This document shows, piece after piece, positions 1 through 9,454 of a DNA stretch of 64,000 bases. The notes beneath the pieces were generated by a model. The model ran no database searches and was not told the DNA's origin. It saw only the letters and a list, made by a program, of their open reading frames with translations. The position numbers were made by a program, and so were the translations under genes. The DNA lies in the NCBI RefSeq assembly GCF_022758885.1, contig NZ_JALEBH010000001.1, positions 1,054,001 to 1,118,000 on the forward strand. Direction: 5' to 3'. Source of the stretch: Sphingobium sp. BYY-5. Its GTDB lineage: Bacteria > Pseudomonadota > Alphaproteobacteria > Sphingomonadales > Sphingomonadaceae. How positions within the stretch are numbered: position 1 is the first letter of the stretch; every line of letters starts with the position of its first letter.

Positions 1-2
1 GT

Positions 3-713
3 ATCCGGTCGATGCTGGAGGAGCGCGGCGTGATCGCGATCCGCGGCATCCATCTCACCGACGAACAACAAATCGACTTTACCAAGACCCTTGGCTCGAT
101 CGCTGAGGAAAAGACCTTCAAGATCACGATGGACCCCAGGGAAAATCCGGTCGCCGAATATATCAAGGGCGCCTTTTACTGGCACATTGACGGCACCATG
201 GGCGACGTTCCGATCTTCGCATCGCTGATGAGCAGCAGGCGCTTGTCCGATACCGGCGGGCAGACCGAATTTTCCAACACCTATGCCGCCTATGACGATC
301 TGCCGGAATCCGAAAAGAAAGCCCTGGAAAAGCTGAAGATCGTCCACATGTTCGAAGTCGCCCAGCGCTATGTCCAGCCCGAACCAAGCCATGCCTTGCT
401 GCAATCCTGGCAGCAGTTCCAGCCCAGCAGGCTGCCGCTGGTCTGGACGCACCGGTCAGGCCGCAAATCGCTGGTGCTGGGGTCGACCGCTTCGCATGTC
501 GAAGGCATGGATCTGCGTGAAGGCTGGGCCTTGCTCACCCGTCTGCGCGATTATGCGACCCAGCCTCAGTTCGTCTATCGCCACGAATGGACGCTGGGCG
601 ACCTGGTGATCTGGGACAATACGGGAACCATGCATCGGGCACTTCCCTATGCGATGGATAGCGGGCGGCTGATGCATCGTACCACGCTAGCCGGCGAAGA
701 ACCCTTCGCTTGA
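3..713 (+). CDS. TauD/TfdA-family Fe(II)/2-oxoglutarate dioxygenase (5' end cut by window)
   Basis: Non-haem iron dioxygenase that couples 2-oxoglutarate decarboxylation to hydroxylation of a small organic acid or similar substrate; the substrate cannot be read from sequence. Counting from the first ATG at 12, the iron facial triad is visible as WHIDGT (His58, Asp60) and the distal His208 in TMHRALPY. The 2-oxoglutarate-binding Arg is in the GRLMHRTT segment (residues 218-225), and the GGQTEFSNT stretch is typical of the family. The frame is open to the window edge and the protein is about 40-60 residues shorter than usual, so the real start is most likely upstream. A GAGG-led SDR gene follows 37 bp later, so the three genes to 2.2 kb are probably one catabolic operon. 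Confidence 0.88.
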   Translation: MRSMLEERGVIAIRGIHLTDEQQIDFTKTLGSIAEEKTFKITMDPRENPVAEYIKGAFYWHIDGTMGDVPIFASLMSSRRLSDTGGQTEFSNTYAAYDDLPESEKKALEKLKIVHMFEVAQRYVQPEPSHALLQSWQQFQPSRLPLVWTHRSGRKSLVLGSTASHVEGMDLREGWALLTRLRDYATQPQFVYRHEWTLGDLVIWDNTGTMHRALPYAMDSGRLMHRTTLAGEEPFA

Positions 714-750
714 GCGCAAGTCGCTTTCCATTCATTCATTGAGGAAGCCG

Positions 751-1617
751 ATGATGAAAGAACCGCCGCCCGTTGCGGTCGTGACCGGCGCCAGCCGAGG
801 TGCAGGACGAGGTATAGCCATCGCGCTGGGTCGCCATGGCTGCACCGTCTATGTCACGGGCCGTTCGGAAAAGACCGGCGATCACGCCCTTCCCGGCACG
901 ATAGGAGAAACGGCCCAGGCTGTCACTGATGCGGGCGGGCATGGTATTGCCGTACGCATCGATCATGCCGACGACGCACAGGTCCGGGCACTGTTCATGC
1001 AGGTGGAACAGGAGCGGGGTCGGCTGGACATCCTCGTCAACAATGCCTGCGCCCTGCATGACGATCTGACGGCGCCCGGCGATTTCTGGGAAAAACCGAT
1101 CGGGATCGTCGACATGCTCGATGTTGGTCTGCGCAGTTCCTATGTCGCAAGCTATTATGCAGCGTCGCCCATGGTCGCGCGGCGCCACGGGCTAATTATC
1201 TTCACCTCAGCCTCCGGCGCGGCGCATTATTCTTTCGGCCCCGCTTATGGCGCGCACAAGGCGGGGGTGGACAAATTTGCTGCCGACATGGCGGTCGACC
1301 TCCGCCCTCATGGCGTCGCGGCCCTTTCGATCTGGATGGGCGCGCTGCTGACCGACCGGCTGCGCATGGTGATTGCCTCCGATCCCGTGAAATATAAGGA
1401 CTTGGAAGCCACGACCGAGACGCCGGAATTTACCGGGGAAGCCATCTGGGCGCTATATACTGATCCCGCGCTGATGGACCTTAGCGGCCAGACCGTGATC
1501 GGCGCGGAAATCGGCCTGCGCTATGGATTTGCCGACAGCAATGGACGCCAGCCACGCTCCTGCCGTGACACGCATCAGGTAGCGCCGCGGCCTCAACATC
1601 CCCTGATATTGCGATGA
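751..1617 (+). CDS. short-chain dehydrogenase/reductase (SDR)
   Basis: NAD(P)-dependent oxidoreductase with a Rossmann fold. The cofactor motif TGASRGAG is at residues 12-19, the NNA motif at 97-99, and the catalytic YxxxK is Tyr166/Lys170 with Ser153 or Ser155 in front. The start at 751 is chosen over the in-frame TTG at 739 because GAGG lies 741-744, correctly spaced. The C-terminus has a roughly 30-residue tail beyond the usual SDR end. The stop overlaps an upstream ATG of the next frame. The substrate is unknown. The neighbouring dioxygenase and SnoaL-like gene suggest catabolism of a ring-containing or hydroxy compound (inference). Confidence 0.88.
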   Translation: MMKEPPPVAVVTGASRGAGRGIAIALGRHGCTVYVTGRSEKTGDHALPGTIGETAQAVTDAGGHGIAVRIDHADDAQVRALFMQVEQERGRLDILVNNACALHDDLTAPGDFWEKPIGIVDMLDVGLRSSYVASYYAASPMVARRHGLIIFTSASGAAHYSFGPAYGAHKAGVDKFAADMAVDLRPHGVAALSIWMGALLTDRLRMVIASDPVKYKDLEATTETPEFTGEAIWALYTDPALMDLSGQTVIGAEIGLRYGFADSNGRQPRSCRDTHQVAPRPQHPLILR

Positions 1618-1640
1618 ATGCAGGACGAAGGAGGCACGGG

Positions 1641-2198
1641 ATGAATGATGCGGATCTGGAAAATCTCCGCCAGGATGTGGCTTATCTGAAGGATCGATTG
1701 GCCATTCAAGATCTGATCGCACGCCATGCGCGGGGCCATGACCGGCACGATGTCGACCTGCTGACCGCCGCCTATCATCCGGACGGGATCGACGAACATG
1801 GCCATGCCATCAATGCCGGGCCAAACTATGCGCGCTGGTCCAATGCGGTCCATGCAGCCGGATCGGAGTCTCACCTGCACAATATCACGACGCATTTGTG
1901 CGAAATCGATGGGGATGTCGCGCACTGCGAAAGCTATGTGATGGTATCGCTGCTCGATTGCGGCGGGAAGACGGCGCGGATCATCAACGGTCGCTATATC
2001 GATCGCGTCGAACGGCGCGACGGCGAATGGCGGATCTCCCTTCGGCGCTCGACGGTCGACACATTGATCGCGGGTGACGCATCCATCCTGCAACATCCCC
2101 GGTTCATCGAACAGGGCTACACCAGGGGGCAACGCGACAGACGCGATGTCTCCTATCAATATCCTCTCTCGCTGGACCAAGCCGTCGACCGATGGTGA
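1641..2198 (+). CDS. SnoaL-like / NTF2-superfamily protein
   Basis: A 185-residue protein with the single-domain alpha+beta cone fold pattern of the SnoaL-like family: an N-terminal helix with DLIARHARGHDRHD, then YHPDG, then strands ending in RRDGEWRIS. Such proteins are small-molecule isomerases, dehydratases or dioxygenase subunits, often beside SDR genes. The start at 1641 is supported by AAGGAGG at 1628-1634; an ATG at 1614 that overlaps the SDR stop is less likely. It is the last gene of the small plus-strand cluster and ends 23 bp before the convergent hflX stop. The function is not assigned beyond the fold. Confidence 0.8.
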   Translation: MNDADLENLRQDVAYLKDRLAIQDLIARHARGHDRHDVDLLTAAYHPDGIDEHGHAINAGPNYARWSNAVHAAGSESHLHNITTHLCEIDGDVAHCESYVMVSLLDCGGKTARIINGRYIDRVERRDGEWRISLRRSTVDTLIAGDASILQHPRFIEQGYTRGQRDRRDVSYQYPLSLDQAVDRW

Positions 2199-2221
2199 AC
2201 AAGATCGGGCGACAGCGCCCT

Positions 2222-3556
2222 TTACTTCCGGCTTCGCTTGGTAAAACGCGCGAATGCCGCATCGGAAAGGCGCACTTCGACCCGTGTCTCTTCATCCTCG
2301 ACGGCGGTGGAGAGCATTTCGCCATGTTCGTGCAGCCAGGCGATCGCCGCGCCATCCGAAATCGGAATGCGCAGGCCATAGATTTTCGCGCCGCGTGTCA
2401 TGCGGTCGCTGATCGTGCGCTGGAGCATCTCGACCCCCTCGCCCGTGAGCGCCGAAAGGATTACCACATCGTCGCGCCGGACAGCCTGTTCGCGGACAAG
2501 CACCTCTTCCTCGCCGCTCAACAGGTCAAGCTTGTTCCATGCCTCGATGATTGGTGGCGGTTCGGGATCGCCTTCGCTCCGATCCAGCGCGGATTCGCCG
2601 CTGACCCCTAATTCACCCAGGACGTCGAGCACATCATCCCGTTGCGCTTCGCTATCGGGATGGGCGATATCGCGAACATGGACGATGAGGTCGGCCGACA
2701 GCACCTCCTCCAGCGTCGCGCGGAAAGCTGCGATGAGCTGCGTCGGCAGGTCGGAAACGAAGCCCACCGTGTCGGACAGGATCGCCTTGTCGAGGCCAGG
2801 CAGAGCAATCTGGCGCATGGTGGGATCAAGCGTGGCGAAGAGCAGGTCTTCCGCCATGACATCCGCCCCGGTCAGGCGATTGAACAGCGTCGATTTCCCG
2901 GCGTTGGTATAGCCGACCAGCGCGATCACCGGCCAGGGCGCGCGCTGACGCCGGGCGCGATGCAGACCGCGGGTGCGCGTTACCTGATCCAGTTCACGGC
3001 GTATCTTGGCCATGCGGTCGCGGATCATGCGGCGATCCGCCTCGATCTGCGTTTCGCCGGGGCCGCCGAGAAAGCCGAAACCGCCCCTTTGCCGCTCAAG
3101 GTGAGTCCAGCTTCGCACAAGGCGGCCGGCCTGGTAATCGAGGTGGGCGAGTTCCACCTGAAGGCGGCCCTCGTTGGTGGCCGCACGTTCGCCGAAGATT
3201 TCGAGGATCAGACCGGTGCGATCGATCACCTTGGCTTCGCACGCCTTTTCAAGGTTGCTCTGCTGGACCGGCGACAGGCTGTTGTCGACGATGACCAGTT
3301 CGGCCTCTTCCTGTTTGACGAGGGTTGCGATCTGGTCGACCTGACCGCTGCCAAAGAGCGTGGCTGGTTTCCGGTCGCGCACGCGAAAAGCCTGGGCCGC
3401 GCGCACATCGATACCGATGGCTAGGGCAAGGCCGCGCGCTTCCTCCAGCCGCGCATCACTGTCGCGGCGGTCGGCGCCATGGGTTTCGGCATGAACGACG
3501 ACGGCGCGCGCGCCGCGCGCCACTTCATCATCGGAGTCGCGGTTGAATATGGCCAT
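2222..3556 (-). CDS. hflX: ribosome-associated GTPase HflX
   Basis: GTPase that binds the 50S subunit and splits or rescues stalled ribosomes, for example under heat stress. At 444 residues it has the HflX N-terminal domain with the GGxGFLGGPGE signature (about residues 158-168). The G domain shows GYTNAGKST (G1, 215-223), DTVGF (G3, 262-266) and NKLD (G4, 341-344). The C-terminal part continues to a basic end. It lies 66 bp downstream of hfq on the same strand, the classical hfq-hflX order. Confidence 0.96.
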   Translation of the reverse strand: MAIFNRDSDDEVARGARAVVVHAETHGADRRDSDARLEEARGLALAIGIDVRAAQAFRVRDRKPATLFGSGQVDQIATLVKQEEAELVIVDNSLSPVQQSNLEKACEAKVIDRTGLILEIFGERAATNEGRLQVELAHLDYQAGRLVRSWTHLERQRGGFGFLGGPGETQIEADRRMIRDRMAKIRRELDQVTRTRGLHRARRQRAPWPVIALVGYTNAGKSTLFNRLTGADVMAEDLLFATLDPTMRQIALPGLDKAILSDTVGFVSDLPTQLIAAFRATLEEVLSADLIVHVRDIAHPDSEAQRDDVLDVLGELGVSGESALDRSEGDPEPPPIIEAWNKLDLLSGEEEVLVREQAVRRDDVVILSALTGEGVEMLQRTISDRMTRGAKIYGLRIPISDGAAIAWLHEHGEMLSTAVEDEETRVEVRLSDAAFARFTKRSRK

Positions 3557-3622
3557 GGCGGCTTAAAGCATCTCCCCGCGTACCGGTCCACTGGATCAAC
3601 GGCGGACCGGCCGGGCGGACGA

Positions 3623-4105
3623 TCAATCGTCCTGTTCGTTCTCGCCGGTCAGGTCGAGCGCATGAAGCGGCTGGACCGTCGAAATAGCGTGTTTGTAGAC
3701 GAGCTGTACCATGCCATCCCGCTCCAGCAACATGCAAAACAGGTCGAAGGCGGCGATTTCGCCCTGCAGCATGACGCCGTTGACCAGGAACATCGTCACC
3801 GGGCTGCCCGACTTGCGGACAGCAGTCAGGAAGATTTCCTGCAGCAGCTTCGACTTGCCGTTGCCGTCGCTCGACTTGCGTAATTCGGTCAGGTCCATCG
3901 ACTGGGCCGGCATCACGGTCGAAATCGCATGTTTGTAGACAAGCTGCGACTGGCCGTCACGGCGCAGCAGCACGGAGAAATTATCGAACCAGGTGATGAT
4001 GCCCTGCAACTTCACGCCCTTGACCAGGAACATGGTCACAGGGGTCTTGCTCTTGCGCAGGCTGTTCAGGAAAATGTCCTGAAGATTGTTCACTTTATCG
4101 GCCAT
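3623..4105 (-). CDS. hfq: tandem two-domain RNA chaperone Hfq
   Basis: Sm-like RNA chaperone for sRNA-mRNA pairing, but with two complete Hfq folds in one 160-residue chain; ordinary Hfq is 70-100 residues with one. Domain 1 (about residues 5-68) carries VKGVKLQG and VYKHAISTV; domain 2 (about 86-148) carries VNGVMLQG and the same [10 protein letters not shown] 15-residue Lys/Ser/Gly linker joins them. The copies differ at RNA-contact sites: FDNF versus FDLF, RKSK versus RKSG on the rim, and Lys32 versus Met112 on the distal face. Three chains would close one six-domain ring (inference). Duplicated Hfq has been noted in sphingomonad genomes. hflX follows on the same strand. Confidence 0.95.
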   Translation of the reverse strand: MADKVNNLQDIFLNSLRKSKTPVTMFLVKGVKLQGIITWFDNFSVLLRRDGQSQLVYKHAISTVMPAQSMDLTELRKSSDGNGKSKLLQEIFLTAVRKSGSPVTMFLVNGVMLQGEIAAFDLFCMLLERDGMVQLVYKHAISTVQPLHALDLTGENEQDD

Positions 4106-4281
4106 GGTCGTCGCCGGTCCTATATTCTTGGCGGGACGTTGCCCGCTCTCGCACCCTTAAGCAGAGTGTCTTGCTCGCCCCCGCGCACCGGGAGCGCGCT
4201 CGTTCTACCGCAATGGCGAAGAGGCGTCCATGGTCGAGATGCGCTTTGGCCAAATTCCGTAACGCATTGGCCAAAAACGGG

Positions 4282-5652
4282 CTATTCCTTGCCTTCGGTG
4301 ATGCCGAGCAGCTTGAGCTTGCGATGCAGCGCCGATCGCTCCATGCCGATAAAGGTCGCGGTGCGTGAGATATTGCCCGAAAAGCGCCGGATCTGGATCC
4401 GCAGATATTCGCGCTCGAAACTTTCCCGTGCCTCACGCAGGGGCGCGCCCATGATCGCGGACTGGCCGATCCCCTCCCCACCACCACCGCTCGTCAGTTC
4501 GGCCGGCAGCATGTCGAGTTCGATCCGGCCGATCCGGTCGCCCGGCGCCAGGATCATCGTGCGTTCGATCACATTGCGCAGTTGGCGGACATTGCCCGGC
4601 CATTCATTGGCCTGGAGCGCGGCTAGAGCGTCGCTGGCGATCTCCGGCGACGGCACGCGACGATCCGCTGCGAAACGGGCAAGATAATGATCGACCAGCG
4701 GGGGAATATCATCGCGTCGTTCGGACAGCGGCGGAATGGCGAGTGGCACTACATTGAGGCGGTAGAACAGATCCTCGCGAAAGCGGCGTTCCTCAATCTC
4801 GCTCGCCAAGTCGCGCGCGGTCGAGGAAATGACGCGCACATCGACCTTCACCTGCCGCTGGCCGCCGACGCGGGTAAAGCTCTGGTCGGTAAGGACGCGC
4901 AATATCTTGCCCTGCGTCGTCAGCGGCATGTCGGCGATCTCGTCCAGATAGAGCGTGCCGCCATGTGACTGCTCCAGGAAACCCGGTCGGGCAAGCCCGC
5001 TGGAATCTTCCAGACCGAACAGTTCCTCCTCGACGCGATCAGGGTCCATGCGCGCAGCGGCGACGATGATGAAGGGCGCATCGGCGCGGCCGCTCCAGCT
5101 ATGAAGCATCCGCGCGGCGACTTCCTTGCCGACACCGGCCGGACCGGAAATGAGAACACGGCTACCGGTGCCCGCGACCTTCTTGATCGTGGCGCGGACG
5201 CTGTTGATGACCGCCGACGTGCCGGTCAACTCATCATCCTGGCCAAAGCGGGCGCGCAGCACCTGGTTTTCCCGCCGCAGCCGCTCGGTTTCCGTCGCGC
5301 GGGCAACGAGATGGAGCAGACGGTCGGCCTCAAACGGCTTTTCGATAAAATCGGCCGCCCCCTTCCGAATGGCGGCGACGGCGGTGTCGATATTGCCATG
5401 ACCGGAAATCATCAGCACCGGGATGCTCGGATCGCGGCGCTTGATCTCGTCCAGCAATTCCAACCCATCCAGACGCGACCCCTGCAACCAGACATCGAGG
5501 AGCACGAGCGAAGGACGGCGCGAATCCAGCGCATCGATCGCGCTGTCGCTGTTGGCGGCGGTGCGGGTGGCGAAGCCTTCATCTTCCAGAACACCCGCGA
5601 CCAGATCGCGAATATCCTCTTCATCGTCCACAATCAGAATATCAAGCGCCAT
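4282..5652 (-). CDS. ntrX: NtrX-type response regulator
   Basis: Response regulator partner of NtrY. The receiver domain is at residues 1-120 with phospho-acceptor Asp53 (LLLDVW) and Lys105. The AAA+ domain runs about 142-370 with Walker A GPAGVGKE (170-177) and Walker B GTLYLDE (232-238). A Fis-type helix-turn-helix is at the C-terminus. The sigma54-contact motif GAFTGA is absent: residues 212-224 read FGLEDSSGLARPG instead. This protein may therefore not activate sigma54 directly, as proposed for other alphaproteobacterial NtrX. It overlaps ntrY by 11 bp and is the last gene of the operon. Confidence 0.95.
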   Translation of the reverse strand: MALDILIVDDEEDIRDLVAGVLEDEGFATRTAANSDSAIDALDSRRPSLVLLDVWLQGSRLDGLELLDEIKRRDPSIPVLMISGHGNIDTAVAAIRKGAADFIEKPFEADRLLHLVARATETERLRRENQVLRARFGQDDELTGTSAVINSVRATIKKVAGTGSRVLISGPAGVGKEVAARMLHSWSGRADAPFIIVAAARMDPDRVEEELFGLEDSSGLARPGFLEQSHGGTLYLDEIADMPLTTQGKILRVLTDQSFTRVGGQRQVKVDVRVISSTARDLASEIEERRFREDLFYRLNVVPLAIPPLSERRDDIPPLVDHYLARFAADRRVPSPEIASDALAALQANEWPGNVRQLRNVIERTMILAPGDRIGRIELDMLPAELTSGGGGEGIGQSAIMGAPLREARESFEREYLRIQIRRFSGNISRTATFIGMERSALHRKLKLLGITEGKE

Positions 5653-7897
5653 TGGCCGTCACTTTTCCTTTAGGCAGGGCTATCACCTGACCCTCTTCCA
5701 GTTTTTCCAGCGCACCCGCGGCGAACCGCAAGGTCACAGATGCGCCGCCACCATCGGCATCGTCAAAGCGAATCTCCCCCAGATGCTCCTCGACAATCTT
5801 CTTGACGATGGCGAGGCCCAGACCCGTCCCCTTGGATCGCGTCGTCATATAGGGTTCCAATATCCGCTCACGCTCCGGCGGCAGACCGATGCCATCGTCG
5901 CGCACGCCGATCAGCAGATCGTCCCCTTCGCGCGTCAGCCACATGCGGACATGGCCTCGCGGCGTCCCATCGTTCGAAACTGGCTTTGGTTCAATGGCTT
6001 CGACGGCATTTTTCACGATGTTCGTCAATGCCTGCCCAAGCTGACGCCGGTCGCAGACCAGTTCCATACCCTCCGAAGCCGCTTCATATTCGAAGCGGAT
6101 GTCAGGATGCGCCACCTCGTGCAGGAACAGGGCGTGGCGCGCAATGTCGCCAATCGCCTCACGCCGGAAAACGGGCTTTGGCATCCGCGCGAAGGAAGAA
6201 AACTCATCCACGATCCGACGCAAATCGCCCACCTGGCGGACGATCGTGCCGGTCAGGCGCGTGAAAGTCGCCTTGTCGCTCGTTATTTCCTCGGCATAGC
6301 GGCGTTGCAGCCGTTCGGCGGCAAGCTGAATCGGCGTCAGCGGGTTCTTGATCTCATGCGCGATGCGCCGCGCTACGTCGGACCAGGCGGCGCGGCGCTG
6401 GTCGGACAGTTGCTGGGTGATATCGTCGAAGGTCAGGATATGGCGTGACGCATCCTGCGACAGCTTGACCGCGAGCGTCCGCAAATCACCATGCGCACGC
6501 ACCTGGACGATGCCGGCACCTTCTTCCGACGCAACGAACTCGGCCAGTTCCGGCGACACGTCGGCAAGCGGGCGACCAACCGGATCATCCCCCTCCTCTA
6601 CCAGGATCGCAGCAGCCGAACTGTTGAGCAGCAGGATCACGCCCTGTAGATCGACCGACAGCACACCCGCGCTGACGCCGGACAGGATCGCCTCGATAAA
6701 GGCGCGGCGTTCATCCAACTGGCTATTGGCGGCTACAAGCGCGCCGGTTTGCGCTTCCAGCCGCTGGGTCATGCGGTTGAAGGCGGCAGCCAGCGTGCCG
6801 ATCTCGTCCCTTGCCTGTGGGCTGGTGACGCGCGCCGACAGATCACCCGCCGTAATCCGTCGCGCCGCCGTCACCAGTTCATTGACGGGCCGGACCATCC
6901 AGTCGGCGACGGCCAGCGCGATATAGACGGCAATGCCGACCAGCAGCAGCGACCCCACGAACAACGCGATGTTGAACCGCAATTGGAGCGCACGGGACTG
7001 AGCCGAGAAAATATCATAGTCGGCCAGCACCTTTTGCGCCTGCGTCACATTGCTGAAAGAGGACGTACCGGCGTTTCGGGTAGCATAGAGGTAGATTTTC
7101 GAATTGGGGTAGAGCAGGGTCACTGCTTCGACCTGATTGGGCCGGGCGCGGACCACGATATCCTCGCCGGCCGCCAGCCGCTTCACCACTTCAGGCGCGA
7201 GCATTTCCGAAGCCGGCCGGTTTTCGGGATCGACGGTTGCCGCGGTGCGGGCAATGCCGTCCTTGCCGACTTCGATGATGGCCGATCGGTTCAGCTTCCG
7301 GGTAACGACCTGATAGATATAGCCCTCTGCAAAGCGAGGGCTGGAAACCTCCGACTGGTTCAGATAATCGCGCAGATCGCCCGCCATGGTGAGCGTTTCG
7401 TCGCGCACCTCGCGCTGATTCTGCTCATAATAGCCGCGCGCCAGTTCGCTCGCATTTTGCAGCATCCCCCGCGCGCTGTCCGAAAACCAGAATTGCACGC
7501 CATATTGGAACAGCAGGGACGCGAAGATCACGACCAGCAACATCGGCACGCTGGCGACGATAGAGAACATCGCAACCAGCCGAACGTGCAACTGCCCGTC
7601 GCTACCGATCGCCGATTGAGCCGCGCGCCGCTTCGCCACCCGCCGACCGAGCAGCATTAGGAGGGCGATGGCCGGCACCAGATTCGCCACCAGCAGCAGC
7701 GCGACGATTGGCGGCGTCAGCAGCGTGTAGGATTCGCCGCTGCGTGCCAGCAGATGATAGGTCAGGCCCGCCATGCCCACCAACAGGGCTAATGTGAAAG
7801 CCTCCACCAGCACGGCCAGGCGCCCACGGCGCAGGAAAGGCGGCAAATGCCTTCGCCATGCGGTGGCCCGCCTGCGTAGGGTGGTTGCGCCGTTCAT
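5642..7897 (-). CDS. ntrY: NtrY-type sensor histidine kinase
   Basis: Membrane sensor kinase that phosphorylates NtrX; in relatives it links nitrogen and redox state to gene expression. It has several N-terminal membrane segments, a periplasmic sensing region, a further membrane segment followed by a HAMP domain (RPVNELVTAARRITAGDLSA), a PAS-like region, then the phospho-acceptor motif AHEIKNPLTPIQ. The ATPase domain shows NIVKNAVEA, DDGIGLP and GTGLGLAIVKK. The start at 7897 (MNGATT) is preferred to one 13 codons upstream, whose extra residues look non-native; no strong ribosome site decides this. It overlaps ntrX and lies 111 bp downstream of ntrC. Confidence 0.94.
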   Translation of the reverse strand: MNGATTLRRRATAWRRHLPPFLRRGRLAVLVEAFTLALLVGMAGLTYHLLARSGESYTLLTPPIVALLLVANLVPAIALLMLLGRRVAKRRAAQSAIGSDGQLHVRLVAMFSIVASVPMLLVVIFASLLFQYGVQFWFSDSARGMLQNASELARGYYEQNQREVRDETLTMAGDLRDYLNQSEVSSPRFAEGYIYQVVTRKLNRSAIIEVGKDGIARTAATVDPENRPASEMLAPEVVKRLAAGEDIVVRARPNQVEAVTLLYPNSKIYLYATRNAGTSSFSNVTQAQKVLADYDIFSAQSRALQLRFNIALFVGSLLLVGIAVYIALAVADWMVRPVNELVTAARRITAGDLSARVTSPQARDEIGTLAAAFNRMTQRLEAQTGALVAANSQLDERRAFIEAILSGVSAGVLSVDLQGVILLLNSSAAAILVEEGDDPVGRPLADVSPELAEFVASEEGAGIVQVRAHGDLRTLAVKLSQDASRHILTFDDITQQLSDQRRAAWSDVARRIAHEIKNPLTPIQLAAERLQRRYAEEITSDKATFTRLTGTIVRQVGDLRRIVDEFSSFARMPKPVFRREAIGDIARHALFLHEVAHPDIRFEYEAASEGMELVCDRRQLGQALTNIVKNAVEAIEPKPVSNDGTPRGHVRMWLTREGDDLLIGVRDDGIGLPPERERILEPYMTTRSKGTGLGLAIVKKIVEEHLGEIRFDDADGGGASVTLRFAAGALEKLEEGQVIALPKGKVTANGA

Positions 7898-8008
7898 AGT
7901 GGCTTTGTTACAACAAGCCCGTGCCCATTCAAACACAGTATTTTGGGCTTTCCATGTCGCTGATCGATACAGACCGTCGGTTCGTCCTGATATGCCACGG
8001 AATTTCCG

Positions 8009-9454
8009 TCAATCACTCAGCCGCAACTGAAGCGGGTCGAGACCATAGTCGGTGAGCTTCTTGCGAAGCGTGTTCCGATTGATGCCAAGCAGCGCCGCAG
8101 CGCGAATCTGATTGCCATCAACGCTGGAAAGAACTTCCTCCAGCAGGACCGGCTCGATTACCGCCAGCAGATCGTCATGCAGGCTGCGCTGGGGCTGGCC
8201 GATGCCCACGCCCAATTGCCGCTTCGCCCAATCCCGCACGGCATGGACCAACTGATCGGCCGGCGCCACATAGTCGGCGGGCACGGCGTCGATCGGCAGC
8301 ATGTGCCGCAACATCTCCGCCGTGATGATATTTTCGCGGCTGAGGACCGACAGGCGCTGCATCATATTCTGTAGCTCGCGTACATTGCCCGGCCAGTGCC
8401 AGGCCATCAGCAGTTGCGCCGCATCGTCGGCCAACGTCTTGCGCGGCAGCCCATCCCGCGCGGCACGTTCCAGGAAATGGCGGGCCAGCAGGATCACGTC
8501 CTCGCGCCGCTCGCGCAGCGCCGGCAGGGCGATCGGCACGACATTGAGGCGATAATAGAGATCCTGGCGAAAGCGACCTTCTTCGATCAGATGGGGCAGA
8601 TCCTTGTTGGTCGCCGCGATAATGCGGACATTGACCCGGACAGGTTTCGACCCGCCCACAGTCGTCACTTCGCCCGATTGAAGCACACGCAGCAGCCGGG
8701 TCTGCGCTTCCATCGGCATATCGCCAATTTCATCGAGGAACAGCGTGCCGCCCTGCGCCTGCTCGAACTTGCCGGCGGTACGGGCGTGCGCGCCGGTAAA
8801 GGCGCCCTTTTCATAGCCGAACAGTTCCGCCTCGATCAGTTCGCGCGGAATTGCGGCCATGTTGATCGGCACGAAGGGCTTGGTGCGCCGCTGCCCCAGG
8901 CTGTGGATCGCTTCCGCCACCAGCTCCTTGCCCGTGCCCGACTCACCCAGCACCAGAATGGAAAGGTCATTGGACAGGACGCGGGCAATGGTGCGGTAAA
9001 CTTCCTGCATCGCCGGAGAACGGCCGACCAGCGGCAGACCGTCATGGGGCAGCCCGACTTCTCCCGGTTCCTCCGCGCTCTGCCGGGTGCCGAGCGCGTC
9101 GGACACCGCGCGGGTCAGCTCGTTGAGATCGAAGGGCTTGGGCAGATATTCGAACGCCCCCTTCTCGGTCGCACGGATCGCGGTGTTCAGCGTGTTCTGC
9201 GCCGACAGGATGATGACATTCAGGCCAGGCTTGGTCGCCAATATGTCCGCTACATCGTCCAGCCCGTCGCCGTCCGGCAGCATGACGTCGGTAATGAGAA
9301 CGTCGGGCGCGAAACTTTCCATCAGCGCAGCACGCTCGCGGATGGAAGCGGCGGTCTTGACCTTATGCCCCTGCCGGCGGAGCGCTTCGCCGACCACCAC
9401 GCAGATGGCGGGATCATCATCCACCACCAGGATCGCGCCAGTCGCCGCCATCAC
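8009..9454 (-). CDS. ntrC: nitrogen regulator NtrC
   Basis: Sigma54-dependent activator of nitrogen assimilation genes. The receiver domain has Asp56 (ITDVMLP). The AAA+ domain has Walker A GESGTGKE (170-177), an intact GAFTGA loop (217-222) and Walker B GGTLFLDE (235-242). The C-terminal Fis-type helix-turn-helix includes [16 protein letters not shown]. The start codon overlaps the ntrB stop in an ATGA junction, so ntrB and ntrC are translationally coupled. The intact GAFTGA contrasts with its loss in ntrX of the same operon. Confidence 0.97.
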   Translation of the reverse strand: MMAATGAILVVDDDPAICVVVGEALRRQGHKVKTAASIRERAALMESFAPDVLITDVMLPDGDGLDDVADILATKPGLNVIILSAQNTLNTAIRATEKGAFEYLPKPFDLNELTRAVSDALGTRQSAEEPGEVGLPHDGLPLVGRSPAMQEVYRTIARVLSNDLSILVLGESGTGKELVAEAIHSLGQRRTKPFVPINMAAIPRELIEAELFGYEKGAFTGAHARTAGKFEQAQGGTLFLDEIGDMPMEAQTRLLRVLQSGEVTTVGGSKPVRVNVRIIAATNKDLPHLIEEGRFRQDLYYRLNVVPIALPALRERREDVILLARHFLERAARDGLPRKTLADDAAQLLMAWHWPGNVRELQNMMQRLSVLSRENIITAEMLRHMLPIDAVPADYVAPADQLVHAVRDWAKRQLGVGIGQPQRSLHDDLLAVIEPVLLEEVLSSVDGNQIRAAALLGINRNTLRKKLTDYGLDPLQLRLSD

